A DNA stretch of 64,000 nucleotides from Candidatus Binataceae bacterium (lineage in GTDB: Bacteria; Desulfobacterota; Binatia; Binatales; Binataceae), in contig DATGLK010000110.1 in assembly GCA_035294265.1 (NCBI GenBank), positions 1 through 64,000 of the forward strand, in the 5' to 3' direction. Each line of letters begins with the position of its first letter. The stretch's first letter is position 1. Under the pieces are notes generated by a model. It did not search any database, had not been told where the DNA came from, and saw only the letters and a program-made list of their open reading frames with translations. Positions 25,450 through 34,308 of the stretch are shown here, in pieces. Position numbers and translations under genes: made by a program.

Positions 25450-27639
25450 ATGTCGGTTTTCTCGAAAGGGTGCCGTGCTGGCGTATGGCTGGGGCTGGTC
25501 ATCTGGTTGGGCGCGATCTCGGGCTGCAATTCATCGGGTTCGGGGCCTTCGGCACCGCCGAGTCCGACGCCAGTTCCAACCGCGGTCCCGACCCGGACTT
25601 CCACAGCCACCGCGTCGCCGACCTCGGTCGTTACATCAACCGCTACTCCCACGCCAACCGCAACGCCGGCTGTGGTCTCACTTAACGGCGAGGTTCTTAG
25701 CAGCGCCGGCAGAAATCCCGTGAGCGGTTCGACCGTAACGCTGTACAGCATGGGTCCGGCAGCGACTACCTGCAGCGGCGTGTCATGCTACGGCGCACAT
25801 GCGCTCCAGCTGGCGCAGGGAACATCAAACAGCTCCGGGGCGTTCAGTTTGAGCTTTAATCCCGCCAACTGTCCGACCGGGGCCGGTGCCGATCCAACAT
25901 ATGTGGTAGCCAGCGGTGGCAGCACTGGCGTTGGCAGCAACTCAGCTATAGGTTTGATTGCCCTGACGGGGCCGTGCAATGGCCTCACTGCTGCAAGTTT
26001 CGTTGTTGTCAACGAACTGACCACCGTTGCGGCCGAATGGGCGCTGGCCCGCTTTACCGATTCAACTGGCACGGTCGTGGGAACCTCGTCGACCAATGCA
26101 ACTGGTATATCCAACGCAGTGACACTTGCGACCGAGGACCTGGTGGTTAGCTACATGTCATCAGGGGGCAATAGCGGCAATACCGGTATCCCGGCCGCGT
26201 TTTGGGCTAATACCGGAGCCACCGTTGCCAGTTGCAGCAGCGGTTCTCCGGCGGTCAACTGCGATGGACTGGAGAGGCTGGACACGCTTGCCAACATCCT
26301 GGCCTCCTGCATCAACACCAACGGTCCAAGTTCGCCGCAATGCAGCGCGTTATTGGGCGCCGCCGGCGCTACCACGACGACGCTGGCTGCGGCTCACGCG
26401 ATCGCGAGCAGTCCAGCCCGAAACGTGGCAGCTATTTTCGCGATCACGCCACCCGCAGGAATGAGTCTCTTCCAACCCGCCCTAGCAGCTTCGCCCGCGG
26501 CCTTTACAATCGCGCTGAACTATCTTGGCGGCGGTCTAAACTACCCTGACGCGGTGGCGATCGACGCTGCGGGCGACGCCTGGGTCGTTAACGAGCACGG
26601 GGGCTCGGGTGGCAACACCCTGACCGAGTTGAATCCCTTAGGCACACCAATCTCCCCCTCGACTGGGTTTACAGGCGGGGGTTTGAACGGACCCCAGGCT
26701 ATCGCGCTGGACATCGCTGGCAACGCATGGGTAAGCAACAACGGCGGCAACAGTGTCAGCGAATTCAACTCGGCTGGGACCCCGTTATCGCCTTCCGTGG
26801 GGTACACGGGTGGCGGTATTAACGCTCCGCTCGGCATCGCGATCGACGCCTCGGGCCATGTCTGGATCGCAAATAACGGGGTGAGCGGCAGCGTTAGCGA
26901 ATTGATGGGCGGTAACACGCCGCCGGCCTCGTGCCCTTCTCCGCCAAGTACGGGTGATACCGGATGCCCGATCTCGCCGGCGACTGGTTTCACGGGAGGT
27001 GGGCTCAGCTCGTCGTTTGGCCTTACTATCGATGGTTCGCTCGCTCTCTGGATAAGCAACCAAATCAGCCCCGCTACGCTGAGCAAATTCACTTCTTCGG
27101 GCAGCCCGGTGTCGGGTTCCCCCTTCAGCGGCGGCGGCTTGAACGGTCCGCAATTTCTTGCCCTCGACGCTGCGAGCAACGTATGGGTCGCCAACGGTGG
27201 AAGCGTCAGTAGCCCCAGCACGACGGTCAGCGAGTTCAGCTCCTCGGGTGTGCCGATTTCTCCGGGCGGCGGTTATGACACCGGTCTGAATTCTCCCTAC
27301 GCGGTCGCGATTGATTCGTCGGGCGAGGCCTGGTTAACGCACGGCGGGGTCAGTCTCATCGAGCTAGTAGGCGGCAACACGCCACCCGCTTCCTGTCCTT
27401 CCGCACCCGGCCCCACTGACACCGGCTGTTCGCTATCTCCGTCGGGCGGTTTCACTGGTCCGGGCATGGGCGCCACACTCGGCCTTGCAATTGACGCTTC
27501 CGGCGATGTTTGGGTAACCAACGAGGCCGGGGCAGCGGGTACGTTTGGCGGGGTGACGGAATTTATCGGAGTAGCGGGACCCGTGCTGACACCAAACGTG
27601 GCTTGTTTGCAGCAGGGGAGTACGGTCTGTCTGCCCTAA
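25450..27639 (+). CDS. secreted lipoprotein with NHL/streptogramin-lyase-like beta-propeller
   Basis: A 729-residue lipoprotein. ATG 25450 is chosen because AAGGAGG lies 8 bases before it; the frame is open to a TTG at 25405. Signal peptide and lipobox ISGC (Cys at about residue 26) are followed by a Pro/Thr/Ser linker of about 45 residues and a possible carboxypeptidase-regulatory or Ig-like domain (VSLNGEVLSSAGRNPVSGST). A helical mid-domain comes next, then about six propeller blades from residue ~355 on, each with a core like AIALDIAGNAWVSNNGGNSV. Two blades carry the same insert, GGNTPPASCP...DTGC. Probably surface-exposed; ligand unknown. It stands alone. Confidence 0.85.
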   Translation: MSVFSKGCRAGVWLGLVIWLGAISGCNSSGSGPSAPPSPTPVPTAVPTRTSTATASPTSVVTSTATPTPTATPAVVSLNGEVLSSAGRNPVSGSTVTLYSMGPAATTCSGVSCYGAHALQLAQGTSNSSGAFSLSFNPANCPTGAGADPTYVVASGGSTGVGSNSAIGLIALTGPCNGLTAASFVVVNELTTVAAEWALARFTDSTGTVVGTSSTNATGISNAVTLATEDLVVSYMSSGGNSGNTGIPAAFWANTGATVASCSSGSPAVNCDGLERLDTLANILASCINTNGPSSPQCSALLGAAGATTTTLAAAHAIASSPARNVAAIFAITPPAGMSLFQPALAASPAAFTIALNYLGGGLNYPDAVAIDAAGDAWVVNEHGGSGGNTLTELNPLGTPISPSTGFTGGGLNGPQAIALDIAGNAWVSNNGGNSVSEFNSAGTPLSPSVGYTGGGINAPLGIAIDASGHVWIANNGVSGSVSELMGGNTPPASCPSPPSTGDTGCPISPATGFTGGGLSSSFGLTIDGSLALWISNQISPATLSKFTSSGSPVSGSPFSGGGLNGPQFLALDAASNVWVANGGSVSSPSTTVSEFSSSGVPISPGGGYDTGLNSPYAVAIDSSGEAWLTHGGVSLIELVGGNTPPASCPSAPGPTDTGCSLSPSGGFTGPGMGATLGLAIDASGDVWVTNEAGAAGTFGGVTEFIGVAGPVLTPNVACLQQGSTVCLP

Positions 27640-27766
27640 AAGTCAGGAAGGAATCTGTCCGCCGCATAGTCGGAAATATTACTGTGGTGACTGCCGCTAT
27701 GCCTCCTATCCAAATCACGATCGCACGGAGGTGCAGCACACTATGCCGCTACGAACCATCGATAGT

Positions 27767-28090
27767 TCACTTCAACAACCTCCTACGGGGCACTCCGCGG
27801 AGATAAGCCTCGACCGCCAGCAGAGCAAACGCACCAAGCACCATCGTTCTGAGAAACCACCTCCGCGCACCAAGTCCCGCCGCCCAAGCGCGAAAGGCCA
27901 CATATACGGCTTGAGTCGTGTGAATACCGAGAGTGAAAGCGAAAAGCCCTCGCCCCACACGAGCAACCATGCCTAAAGGACTCGCCCCAAGTATTCCGAT
28001 CGCGATCCAGAGAAGCCCACAGATGAGCCAATCGCGTTCAGCAATCTCGATCCGTTCGTACAAGACCAAAGCGGGTCTGCTATGGTGCAT
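27767..28090 (-). CDS. small membrane protein, DUF4499-like
   Basis: A 107-residue protein from the ATG at 28090 (GGAAGGG about 8 bases upstream); a longer frame to 28189 has unlikely composition. It has about three hydrophobic segments: LICGLLWIAIGILGASPLG, LFAFTLGIHTTQAVYVAFRA and WFLRTMVLGAFALLAVEAYL. The His followed by aromatic/Ala residues and the W-x2-RT-x2-LG pattern recalls the DUF4499/TMEM254 family; this is pattern recall, not a search. Function unknown. Confidence 0.5.
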   Translation of the reverse strand: MHHSRPALVLYERIEIAERDWLICGLLWIAIGILGASPLGMVARVGRGLFAFTLGIHTTQAVYVAFRAWAAGLGARRWFLRTMVLGAFALLAVEAYLRGVPRRRLLK

Positions 28091-28452
28091 AGCACTAGCC
28101 CTTCCAGCCGTGCATCGCCGATGCCAATGCGCCTGCGCGCCGCTTCCGTCCAAACGGTGCCATCGCGATTGAGCGCACGGTATTGCCAACTAACATCAAC
28201 ACGGCCGGTGGAGCTACAAAGCGCTTCAAACTAATCAGAATACTCCAGAAAGGCGCAGACCATCAGCAAACCATGGTCGATATAGAGCCCAAGTTGAAAA
28301 AGCCGGCAAGCTCCAGCCAAGGCGCAGCAGCTCCGCCAGCAGCGCAACAATAATTTTGACTGGCCGCATCGCGCCTGCGGCCGCACACAGGGGCCTACCT
28401 GTTAACTCCTTCGCTAATGTAATCTCATCTACTTAACGCCCGCCACCATCCC
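28091..28452. other. intergenic region, possibly degraded coding DNA
   Basis: 362 bases between two minus-strand genes. One minus frame stays open over ~180 bases around 28040-28240 and reads protein-like (VSWQYRALNRDGTVW) without a start or recognised family, so a decayed gene is possible. No terminator is evident. Confidence 0.3.
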
Positions 28453-28968
28453 TCACCGCAACAGTGACAATCGGTCCGGGCATCCATCATCGGCCGCGCT
28501 ATCGGCGGCTAATGAAATCGGTTCTGAGCTGAGCTTCTTCACCTGAGCATCAAGGGTTGTAAGCCGCTTCCTAAGCTCCTTGTCTCGGTTCCACCGGGCC
28601 GTCACGTCGCGCACAATCGCGACCGACCCCAACACCTTGCCGTCCGCGCCTCGGATCAGAGCGATGGTAAACTCGATCGAAATACGGGTTCCATCCTTGC
28701 AAAGCGCGGGTACCGCCAACAGATTCCGGTTGTACTGGGTGCGCCCCGTTTTCATCGTCTGGGTGTATCCTACCCAATGACGCTCGCGCAGGCTTTCGGG
28801 AATAATCCGGTCCAGCGACTGCCCCACCATTTCCTCGGCACGAAAACCGAACATTGTTTCGGCGCCGCCGTTCCACAATCGCACCACCCCGCCGCCATCG
28901 GCAAAAATGATCGCATCACTGGCATTGTCGACGATCTGTTGGCATAACCATTCATGATTGTCTTCCAT
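28453..28968 (-). CDS. stand-alone PAS-domain protein
   Basis: A 171-residue cytoplasmic protein holding one PAS/PAC domain (residues ~8-130: IVDNASDAIIFADGGGVVRL, NGGAETMFGFRAEEMVGQSL, then LGSVAIVRDVTARWNRDKEL) and a short coiled tail. There is no kinase, cyclase or HTH output domain, so it would act as a sensor/adaptor module or be a severed sensor. ATG 28968 or the GTG three bases upstream may start it. The leader holds two tandem copies of an 18-base unit, each with GGAGG (see repeat entry). Ligand not predictable; PAS motifs of this type can bind heme, flavin or nothing. Confidence 0.82.
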   Translation of the reverse strand: MEDNHEWLCQQIVDNASDAIIFADGGGVVRLWNGGAETMFGFRAEEMVGQSLDRIIPESLRERHWVGYTQTMKTGRTQYNRNLLAVPALCKDGTRISIEFTIALIRGADGKVLGSVAIVRDVTARWNRDKELRKRLTTLDAQVKKLSSEPISLAADSAADDGCPDRLSLLR

Positions 28969-28972
28969 CACT

Positions 28973-29008
28973 GTGAGTGGCCTCCGATAAGTGAGTGGCC
29001 TCCGATAA
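28973..29008 (-). repeat. 18-bp perfect tandem duplication covering a ribosome site
   Basis: On the minus strand the unit TTATCGGAGGCCACTCAC occurs twice head to tail (28991-29008 and 28973-28990), immediately upstream of the PAS gene start. Each unit carries a GGAGG Shine-Dalgarno core, so the mRNA has two ribosome sites, 9-12 and 27-30 bases from the start. Exact identity implies a recent slip or a functional pair. Confidence 0.85.
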
Positions 29009-29144
29009 CCTCTCGTCTAGGTGCCTATCCGCGAGCATAATTCAGAAATATAAATGACCACAGACGCATCAACAGCACCTCAGGGTGGTTAGCCCAGCGT
29101 ACGTATTCACGCTGCGTTTGTCTTGATTCCTTACCAATCGACGT

Positions 29145-29504
29145 TCACTTGTCCGAAACGAGCTGCCACTTGCGCTTGTTGTTGGCTACCTGCTCCGGAG
29201 TGGGAGCAGGCTTGTCCTCAAATGTCTTGATTCGAAACCGATCGGGCGCTTCGACTGTCTTGGCGTTGAGCGCGACATCACTGCGAAATGGTTCAGGAAC
29301 CGCGGGTTCTTCGTAAATCGCCTGCCAGGGGCATTCGGGTTCGCAGGCTCCGCACTCTATGCATTCGTCGGGATTTATGTAAAGCTGATTAGGAAAGTGC
29401 TGCCGATCGTCTCCTGTATACTCATAAATACAATCAACCGGACAAACACTCACACATCCGGTATCGAGACAGTCAATACAAAGTCGTGTTATTACCCAAG
29501 GCAT
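29145..29504 (-). CDS. fdxA: 7Fe ferredoxin (3Fe-4S/4Fe-4S)
   Basis: A 119-residue ferredoxin. The first cysteine set, [19 protein letters not shown], has C9, C17 and C21 arranged as in Azotobacter FdI-type proteins. The second set is [15 protein letters not shown]. Together they give one 3Fe-4S and one 4Fe-4S cluster. A charged tail of ~50 residues follows. An AAGAG site lies before the ATG. Monomeric low-potential electron carrier, partner unknown. It sits between the PAS protein and the hemerythrin gene on the same strand, in a region with oxygen/NO-related genes. Confidence 0.88.
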   Translation of the reverse strand: MPWVITRLCIDCLDTGCVSVCPVDCIYEYTGDDRQHFPNQLYINPDECIECGACEPECPWQAIYEEPAVPEPFRSDVALNAKTVEAPDRFRIKTFEDKPAPTPEQVANNKRKWQLVSDK

Positions 29505-29798
29505 GTTGATCTCTTTGAGATTGAGTAGGGTGGCGGCTCGTGTTAAGGCAGCAAATCGCCAGAGCCGATCGGTCGCGCATGTTTAAAACCCGCTGCATTG
29601 TTTGCTCCGGCAATAGATAGTTCGGAAATAATCGAGAGGCCGTTGCACGTAAAGGCGTGTGAAAGGAGGCTGCGTGCATGCGCGTCAGCCGCTTGTGCGC
29701 TTTGCTTGGTAAGCGCGTTGTGCGCGACGAGCGGCACGAGATGTCGCGCGGCGTCGATCGCACGCTGGCGATCTGCGAGCGGCTTCTGTACTTGCTCT

Positions 29799-30335
29799 TC
29801 ATCGAGTACTGCCTTCAGCGCCGGAAGAATTCCTCTTCGTAACGACAACCTTGTCTTTGCCGTAAGCATCGTGAATCGCGCGAAGCACCGCCCGTTGCCG
29901 CTCTTCACCTACGCGCTCTTCGATGAGCGGCAGATAGATTTGTTCTTCCTTGGCAAGGTGAAGTTCCACGATCGCATCAAGCCGAAGGGCAAGGCCCCGT
30001 AACCGGCGCAAAAGACGGCCGCGCTGATCCCTAGCCGTCGCACTTGCAAGCTCCTGCGCGACTTTCTCGATTTTGGCGACGTAGGCGGCGATAAATTCAT
30101 GATCGACCACCATCGTGGCGGTCGGTTTGCCGTACTTTTGGACTAAGGTGTCCACCAGCGGGTATAAGTGCCGTTCTTCGCCGTGGGCATGAGGCAGCAG
30201 GTCCTTCTCCAGGAACGCGACCAAGGCGTCACGCTGCATCTGCGCCCCGTCGCCGCCGACTGCTTGCACGTGCCCTTCTAAGGTCTTGGCCAAATTCAGA
30301 TGGTGTTTGCGGATTGCCTCAGGCAAAATGTTCAT
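29799..30335 (-). CDS. hemerythrin HHE-domain protein
   Basis: A 178-residue four-helix protein with the di-iron ligands of the HHE family: His in IRKHHLNLAKTL, H-x3-E in HAHGEERHLYPLV, His in MVVDHEFIAAYV and H-x4-E in ELHLAKEEQIYLPL. Such proteins bind oxygen or NO or store iron. Some, such as RIC/YtfE, repair nitrosylated Fe-S clusters, though this one lacks the RIC N-terminal Cys domain. GGAAGAG precedes the ATG. A divergent NsrR-like remnant and an NsrR-like palindrome lie just upstream, suggesting NO control at least in the past. Confidence 0.88.
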   Translation of the reverse strand: MNILPEAIRKHHLNLAKTLEGHVQAVGGDGAQMQRDALVAFLEKDLLPHAHGEERHLYPLVDTLVQKYGKPTATMVVDHEFIAAYVAKIEKVAQELASATARDQRGRLLRRLRGLALRLDAIVELHLAKEEQIYLPLIEERVGEERQRAVLRAIHDAYGKDKVVVTKRNSSGAEGSTR

Positions 30336-30385
30336 GTTGCTGCTCTTCCGGCGTTCTTCGCCGTTACCTTTACGGGGTGCAGCCT

Positions 30386-30409
30386 AAATCTGTATCTAGT
30401 GTACATCTT
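30386..30409. promoter_or_regulatory. NsrR-like imperfect palindrome
   Basis: AAATCTGTATCTAGTGTACATCTT. The right half TACATCTT is an exact match to the NsrR half-site AAGATGYA on the other strand; the left half AAATCTGTA is a degenerate partner. It lies 50 bases upstream of the hemerythrin start and just before the Rrf2/NsrR-like remnant, which is the expected position. Inference from motif and context. Confidence 0.4.
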
Positions 30410-30417
30410 CACCGGCA

Positions 30418-30759
30418 GCGGTCAAGGGCCATCGCAAGAACTTGCTGGTGCACAATCTCGCACGCGGCGGTTTCATCAAGAGTCACCGCGGCAAGGGCGG
30501 CGGCATCGAACTGGCGCGCAAGCACGCCAAAGTCAACATCGACGAGGCTGTGCGATACAAGCTGAGGTGCACAAGGGCGGTGGAATGCTTCGATTGGGAA
30601 CGCAACCGAAGCGTGATCGCGAATTTCTGCGGCCTTACCGAAGCTCGCGCCGCGTGCGACAACTTCTCTGCCACGCTCGACCGTTACACCCTTGCGGATC
30701 TGCTTGAGCGGCGAGCACGTCTGGCGACAATTCTCGCGACGGCTTCGAATCGCGAGTGA
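30418..30759 (+). pseudogene. NsrR/Rrf2-family repressor, N-terminally truncated
   Basis: The conserved second half of an NsrR-type regulator. The wing and end of the winged helix read VHNLARGGFIKSHRGKGGG then IELARKHAKVNIDEAV. The cluster region keeps three cysteines (CTRAVECF, FCGLTEA, ACDNF) and the tail RYTLADLLERRARL is family-typical. The first ~35 residues, including the recognition helix, are missing: the frame has stops at 30385 and 30397, and the only start would be TTG 30442. NsrR normally uses three cysteines for its NO-sensing cluster. It therefore probably no longer binds DNA. Confidence 0.7.
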
Positions 30760-31043
30760 ACATGAGCGCGCTCCAATTGATTGCTCACAAAAGACAGCAG
30801 CGTAACTCCTACTTCCCGCTAGGTCCTCGGAGCGAGCTTGCGCAATTCAGCGATAACCGACGCGTTTTTATCCGTCTATAATTTCCCTGCTTATTAAGTT
30901 TTCCTCTTGGATAATTGTTTCATCTGGCTTTATCCTGTTGGTCATGAAAAGCCTGTTGTTCGTATCGCGGGTGCCAAGCGTGAGCATTATTTGGCTCCTT
31001 AGCGACGCCTGGAGGCGTTGGGAAGGGCGGCACAGCCACTCGC
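30760..31043. other. intergenic region before the potassium channel
   Basis: 284 bases without a supported gene. The stretch 30880-30950 is A+T-rich (TATAATTTCCC-like at about 30877) and may contain the promoter for the channel-glgX-glgP group. Short minus frames here have no recognisable content. Confidence 0.35.
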
Positions 31044-32039
31044 ATGAGTAGTCCGGCCAGACGCTTCGTCTTCGCCGTCGCCGGAATGGTGCTGGTAACG
31101 TTGGTCGGGATGGCGGGTTATGTTTTGCTCGAGGGTTATTCGGCCCTGGACGCACTGTACATGGCGGTTATCACAGTTTCGACGGTGGGCTACCGTGAAG
31201 TGCGACCACTGGACGCCGCCGGCAAGATCTTTACGGTTATCTTCATCGTCACCGGGGTGGGCACTTCCTTTTACCTGCTCGCGGTGATTGCCGAGTTGCT
31301 GATCGAAGGCCGCCTTAAGGAACATCTGGGAGCCACTGCGATGCATCGCAAGATTCAACATTTCCACCAGCATGTAATTATCTGCGGCTTTGGCCGCTTC
31401 GGCCGCGCCGTGGCCGAGGAGCTTCGGCGCAATTCCGTGCCGTTGGTCGTGATCGATCCCGACGCGGCGCGTGCCGGCGAATTGGCCCGGCTCGATATTC
31501 CCTTTCTCAACGCCTCCGCGCTGGAAGATACGACTTTGGACGAAGCCGCCATCGGCACTGCCCGCGCGCTCGTCGCGGCAACTGGCTCGGACGCCGACAA
31601 TGTTTACATCACACTGTCGGCACGGGAGAAAAATCCCGCGATTCGGATTCATGCCCGAGCCGAAACCGAGGCAGCTCACCGCCGTCTGACGCTGGCGGGC
31701 GCTGACCAGGTGGTGACCGCCTACCAGCAGGGTGGCTTCCGCGTCGCAACCACTATCCTGCGCCCCTCGGTGGTCGATTTTTTGGAGCTGGTAATGCCAG
31801 GGCGAGGCGACGAAATCGACCTGGAGGAGATCAGTGTACCTCAGCTCAGTCCGATCCTCGGCCGCGCCATCCGCGAGCTCGAGCACGCCCATCCGCAGCT
31901 TCGGATTGTGGCGTTGCGGCGCAATGGTAGGCTGTCGCTAATCCCCGATTCGCAAACCGTGATCGCACCCGGCGATCTGCTGGTCGCGATCGGCAATCGC
32001 GCCAGCCTGCGTCAGCTCGCCGAAACCACCACGCATTGA
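31044..32039 (+). CDS. two-TM potassium channel with RCK (TrkA) domain
   Basis: A 331-residue K+ channel subunit. TM1 is at residues ~9-30, the pore loop with selectivity filter TVGY at 47-50 and TM2 at ~61-86. An RCK/TrkA-N Rossmann domain begins HVIICGFGRFGRAV (GxGxxG at 115-120) and a TrkA-C domain occupies ~250-331. This is the MthK/Kch layout. Ligand gating by nucleotide or Ca2+ is typical of RCK domains. The filter is followed by RE rather than the more common GD. It is 72 bases upstream of glgX on the same strand; any functional tie to glycogen breakdown is unproven. Confidence 0.94.
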   Translation: MSSPARRFVFAVAGMVLVTLVGMAGYVLLEGYSALDALYMAVITVSTVGYREVRPLDAAGKIFTVIFIVTGVGTSFYLLAVIAELLIEGRLKEHLGATAMHRKIQHFHQHVIICGFGRFGRAVAEELRRNSVPLVVIDPDAARAGELARLDIPFLNASALEDTTLDEAAIGTARALVAATGSDADNVYITLSAREKNPAIRIHARAETEAAHRRLTLAGADQVVTAYQQGGFRVATTILRPSVVDFLELVMPGRGDEIDLEEISVPQLSPILGRAIRELEHAHPQLRIVALRRNGRLSLIPDSQTVIAPGDLLVAIGNRASLRQLAETTTH

Positions 32040-32111
32040 GCGACGCTTCTGGCAGCGACTAGTTCTTGTATCGCTCTGTCCGTCGGACCAGAAATCAAAA
32101 GAAAATGCAGT

Positions 32112-34304
32112 ATGAGGGACAAGACCAGCGACACTAATAGAAGATCAAAGCCGACAACGAAAATGGCGCCATCTGATACCAGCATGCCAGCTCGGGTCGC
32201 TGGGCCTGATCTTGGCGCCGGGATTATGCCTGGCGACCCGCTGCCCCTTGGCGCACACGCGGTCGGTGACGGAGTCAACTTCGCCCTGTTTAGCCGCCAT
32301 GCCAGTGCCGTAGATTTGTTGCTCTACCCATTATCGAATGGCGCCGACCGGCCGAGAATTGTTCACCTTAACCCTTTACAACATCGTACCGGAGATATTT
32401 GGCATGTTTGGGTGCAAGGCGTGGGTCCGGGGCAATACTACGCGTATCGGGTTGATGGATTGTATCAGCCTCAAGCGGGATTCCGCTTCAATCATCACAA
32501 GGTACTGGTCGATCCTTACGCTCGCGCCCTGAGTGGGGTTGCCTCTTCGGACTTCGAACGCGCGTTTGGTTACGATCCCAAATCGCCGGAAAAGGACCTT
32601 TCATTTTCTCGGGAGGATGATGGCGCAACGGCGTGCTGGGCAATAATGGTCGATCGCGCCTTTGACTGGGGCTGCGATCGGCCGCTCAAGCATTCTTGGG
32701 AAGAGACGATTATCTACGAGACCCACGTGCGTGGCCTTAGCGTGCATCCGTCGTCCGCAGTGAAGCACCCCGGAACCTACCGCGGCGTAATCGAGAAGAT
32801 CCCGTATTTCAAAATGCTGGGCGTGACCGCGATCGAACTGCTGCCGGTACAGGAATTCAACGAGAACGAAATTAGCCGCTACAACCCGCTCACTAGCGAG
32901 CGCCTGCGCAATTATTGGGGCTATAGCAGTGTAAATTTTTTCGCGCCGAAGGAGAGCTACTCCTCGAGCGGATCTGGACACCAAGTCACGGAATTCAAGG
33001 AGATGGTGCGCTCGCTTCACGCTGCTGGCATCGAGGTGATCCTCGACATCGCCTTAACGCATACCGCCGAGGGCGACGAGCTGGGCCCGACGCTTAGCTT
33101 CCGCGGGCTGGAAAACCCAATTTATTACCTGCTCGCCGACGGTGGGCGCCGCTACCGCAACTACTCGGGGTGCGGCAATTCGCTCAATTGCAATCATCCA
33201 GTGGTGCGCGAGTTCATCCTGGACTGTCTGCGCTATTGGGCTATCGAGATGCATGTGGACGGCTTTCGGTTCGACTTGGCCGCAATTCTGGGGCGCGATG
33301 AGTCAGGTAATCTCGCGAGCAACCCGCCGCTGCTGGAGCGAATCGCCGAGGAACCTATTTTGCGCGACGTAAAGCTTATTGCCGAGGCGTGGGATGCTGG
33401 CGGCGCCTATCTGCTCGGGAGCTTTCCTGGCCGGCGCTGGTCGGAATGGAACGGCCGTTATCGCGACGATGTGCGACGTTTCTGGCGGGGGGACAGCGGT
33501 ATGGCAGCGGCCTTTGCCAGTCGGTTATGCGGCAGCGCCGATATCTACCAGCGGACCGGCAAGGAGCCGCTCAATAGTATCAATTTCATCACCTGCCATG
33601 ATGGCTTCACGCTGGCTGATCTGGTGAGCTACGAGACCAAGCATAATGAGGCAAACGGCGAAGACAACCGAGATGGCACGGACGCTAATTACAGTTGGAA
33701 CCATGGCGCCGAGGGAGCGACCGACAATCCGGCGATTCAGTCCATGCGCTTGCGGCAGGCCAAGAATCTACTTGCGACACTGATGCTCTCGCGCGGTGTT
33801 CCAATGATGCTTGGTGGCGACGAGTTTGGTCGCAGCCAGCGCGGCAACAATAACGCCTATTGCCAAGATAACGAGACTTCCTGGTACGACTGGCGTTTAC
33901 TGGATCGTAACCGCGAGCTTTTACGTTTTGTTCGGGAGCTGATCTTCTTTCGCAAGTCTCATCAAGTTCTGTCGCGCGAAAAGTTCTATACGGCAGACGA
34001 TGTCATATGGTTTGATCGTTCGGGCGCATATCCAAATTGGAACGCGCCTGATCCCACCGTCGGCTGTATGATCCGTGACGTGGAACAGCGCGGCGTTTCA
34101 CTGTGCTTTTTGGCCCACGCTGGAGCGCAGCCGGTGGAGTTTCGGGTCCCGCCGCCCCCGGAGAATACGCGATGGTGGCGTGCCATCGACACCGCTGCGG
34201 CGGTTCCCGAGGATATCGTGGCCGGCGATACCGCACCGCAGCTCGCCGGGTCGAAAATAAATCTTGCAGAGCGCTCACTGGTAGTGCTGACGACGCGACG
34301 GTAA
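32112..34304 (+). CDS. glgX: glycogen debranching enzyme GlgX
   Basis: A 730-residue GH13 isoamylase-type enzyme hydrolysing alpha-1,6 branches left by phosphorylase. It has an N-terminal CBM48 domain (PLGAHAVGDGVNFALFSRHA). The GH13 regions follow: DIALTHTAEGD, the nucleophile Asp in VDGFRFDLAAIL, the acid Glu in LIAEAWDAGG, and FITCHDGFTLADL with the transition-state Asp. The GGDEFGRSQRGNNNAYCQDN stretch is characteristic of GlgX. ATG 32112 is taken; ATG 32166 is an alternative, and neither has a strong ribosome site. glgP starts 4 bases after its stop, so they are co-translated. Confidence 0.95.
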   Translation: MRDKTSDTNRRSKPTTKMAPSDTSMPARVAGPDLGAGIMPGDPLPLGAHAVGDGVNFALFSRHASAVDLLLYPLSNGADRPRIVHLNPLQHRTGDIWHVWVQGVGPGQYYAYRVDGLYQPQAGFRFNHHKVLVDPYARALSGVASSDFERAFGYDPKSPEKDLSFSREDDGATACWAIMVDRAFDWGCDRPLKHSWEETIIYETHVRGLSVHPSSAVKHPGTYRGVIEKIPYFKMLGVTAIELLPVQEFNENEISRYNPLTSERLRNYWGYSSVNFFAPKESYSSSGSGHQVTEFKEMVRSLHAAGIEVILDIALTHTAEGDELGPTLSFRGLENPIYYLLADGGRRYRNYSGCGNSLNCNHPVVREFILDCLRYWAIEMHVDGFRFDLAAILGRDESGNLASNPPLLERIAEEPILRDVKLIAEAWDAGGAYLLGSFPGRRWSEWNGRYRDDVRRFWRGDSGMAAAFASRLCGSADIYQRTGKEPLNSINFITCHDGFTLADLVSYETKHNEANGEDNRDGTDANYSWNHGAEGATDNPAIQSMRLRQAKNLLATLMLSRGVPMMLGGDEFGRSQRGNNNAYCQDNETSWYDWRLLDRNRELLRFVRELIFFRKSHQVLSREKFYTADDVIWFDRSGAYPNWNAPDPTVGCMIRDVEQRGVSLCFLAHAGAQPVEFRVPPPPENTRWWRAIDTAAAVPEDIVAGDTAPQLAGSKINLAERSLVVLTTRR

Positions 34305-34308
34305 GCAG

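Noticed and set aside
29543-29908. 121-residue minus frame overlapping the 3' end of the hemerythrin gene
   Set aside because: It overlaps the hemerythrin by 110 bases out of frame, with no ribosome site and no recognised domain; possibly decayed DNA.
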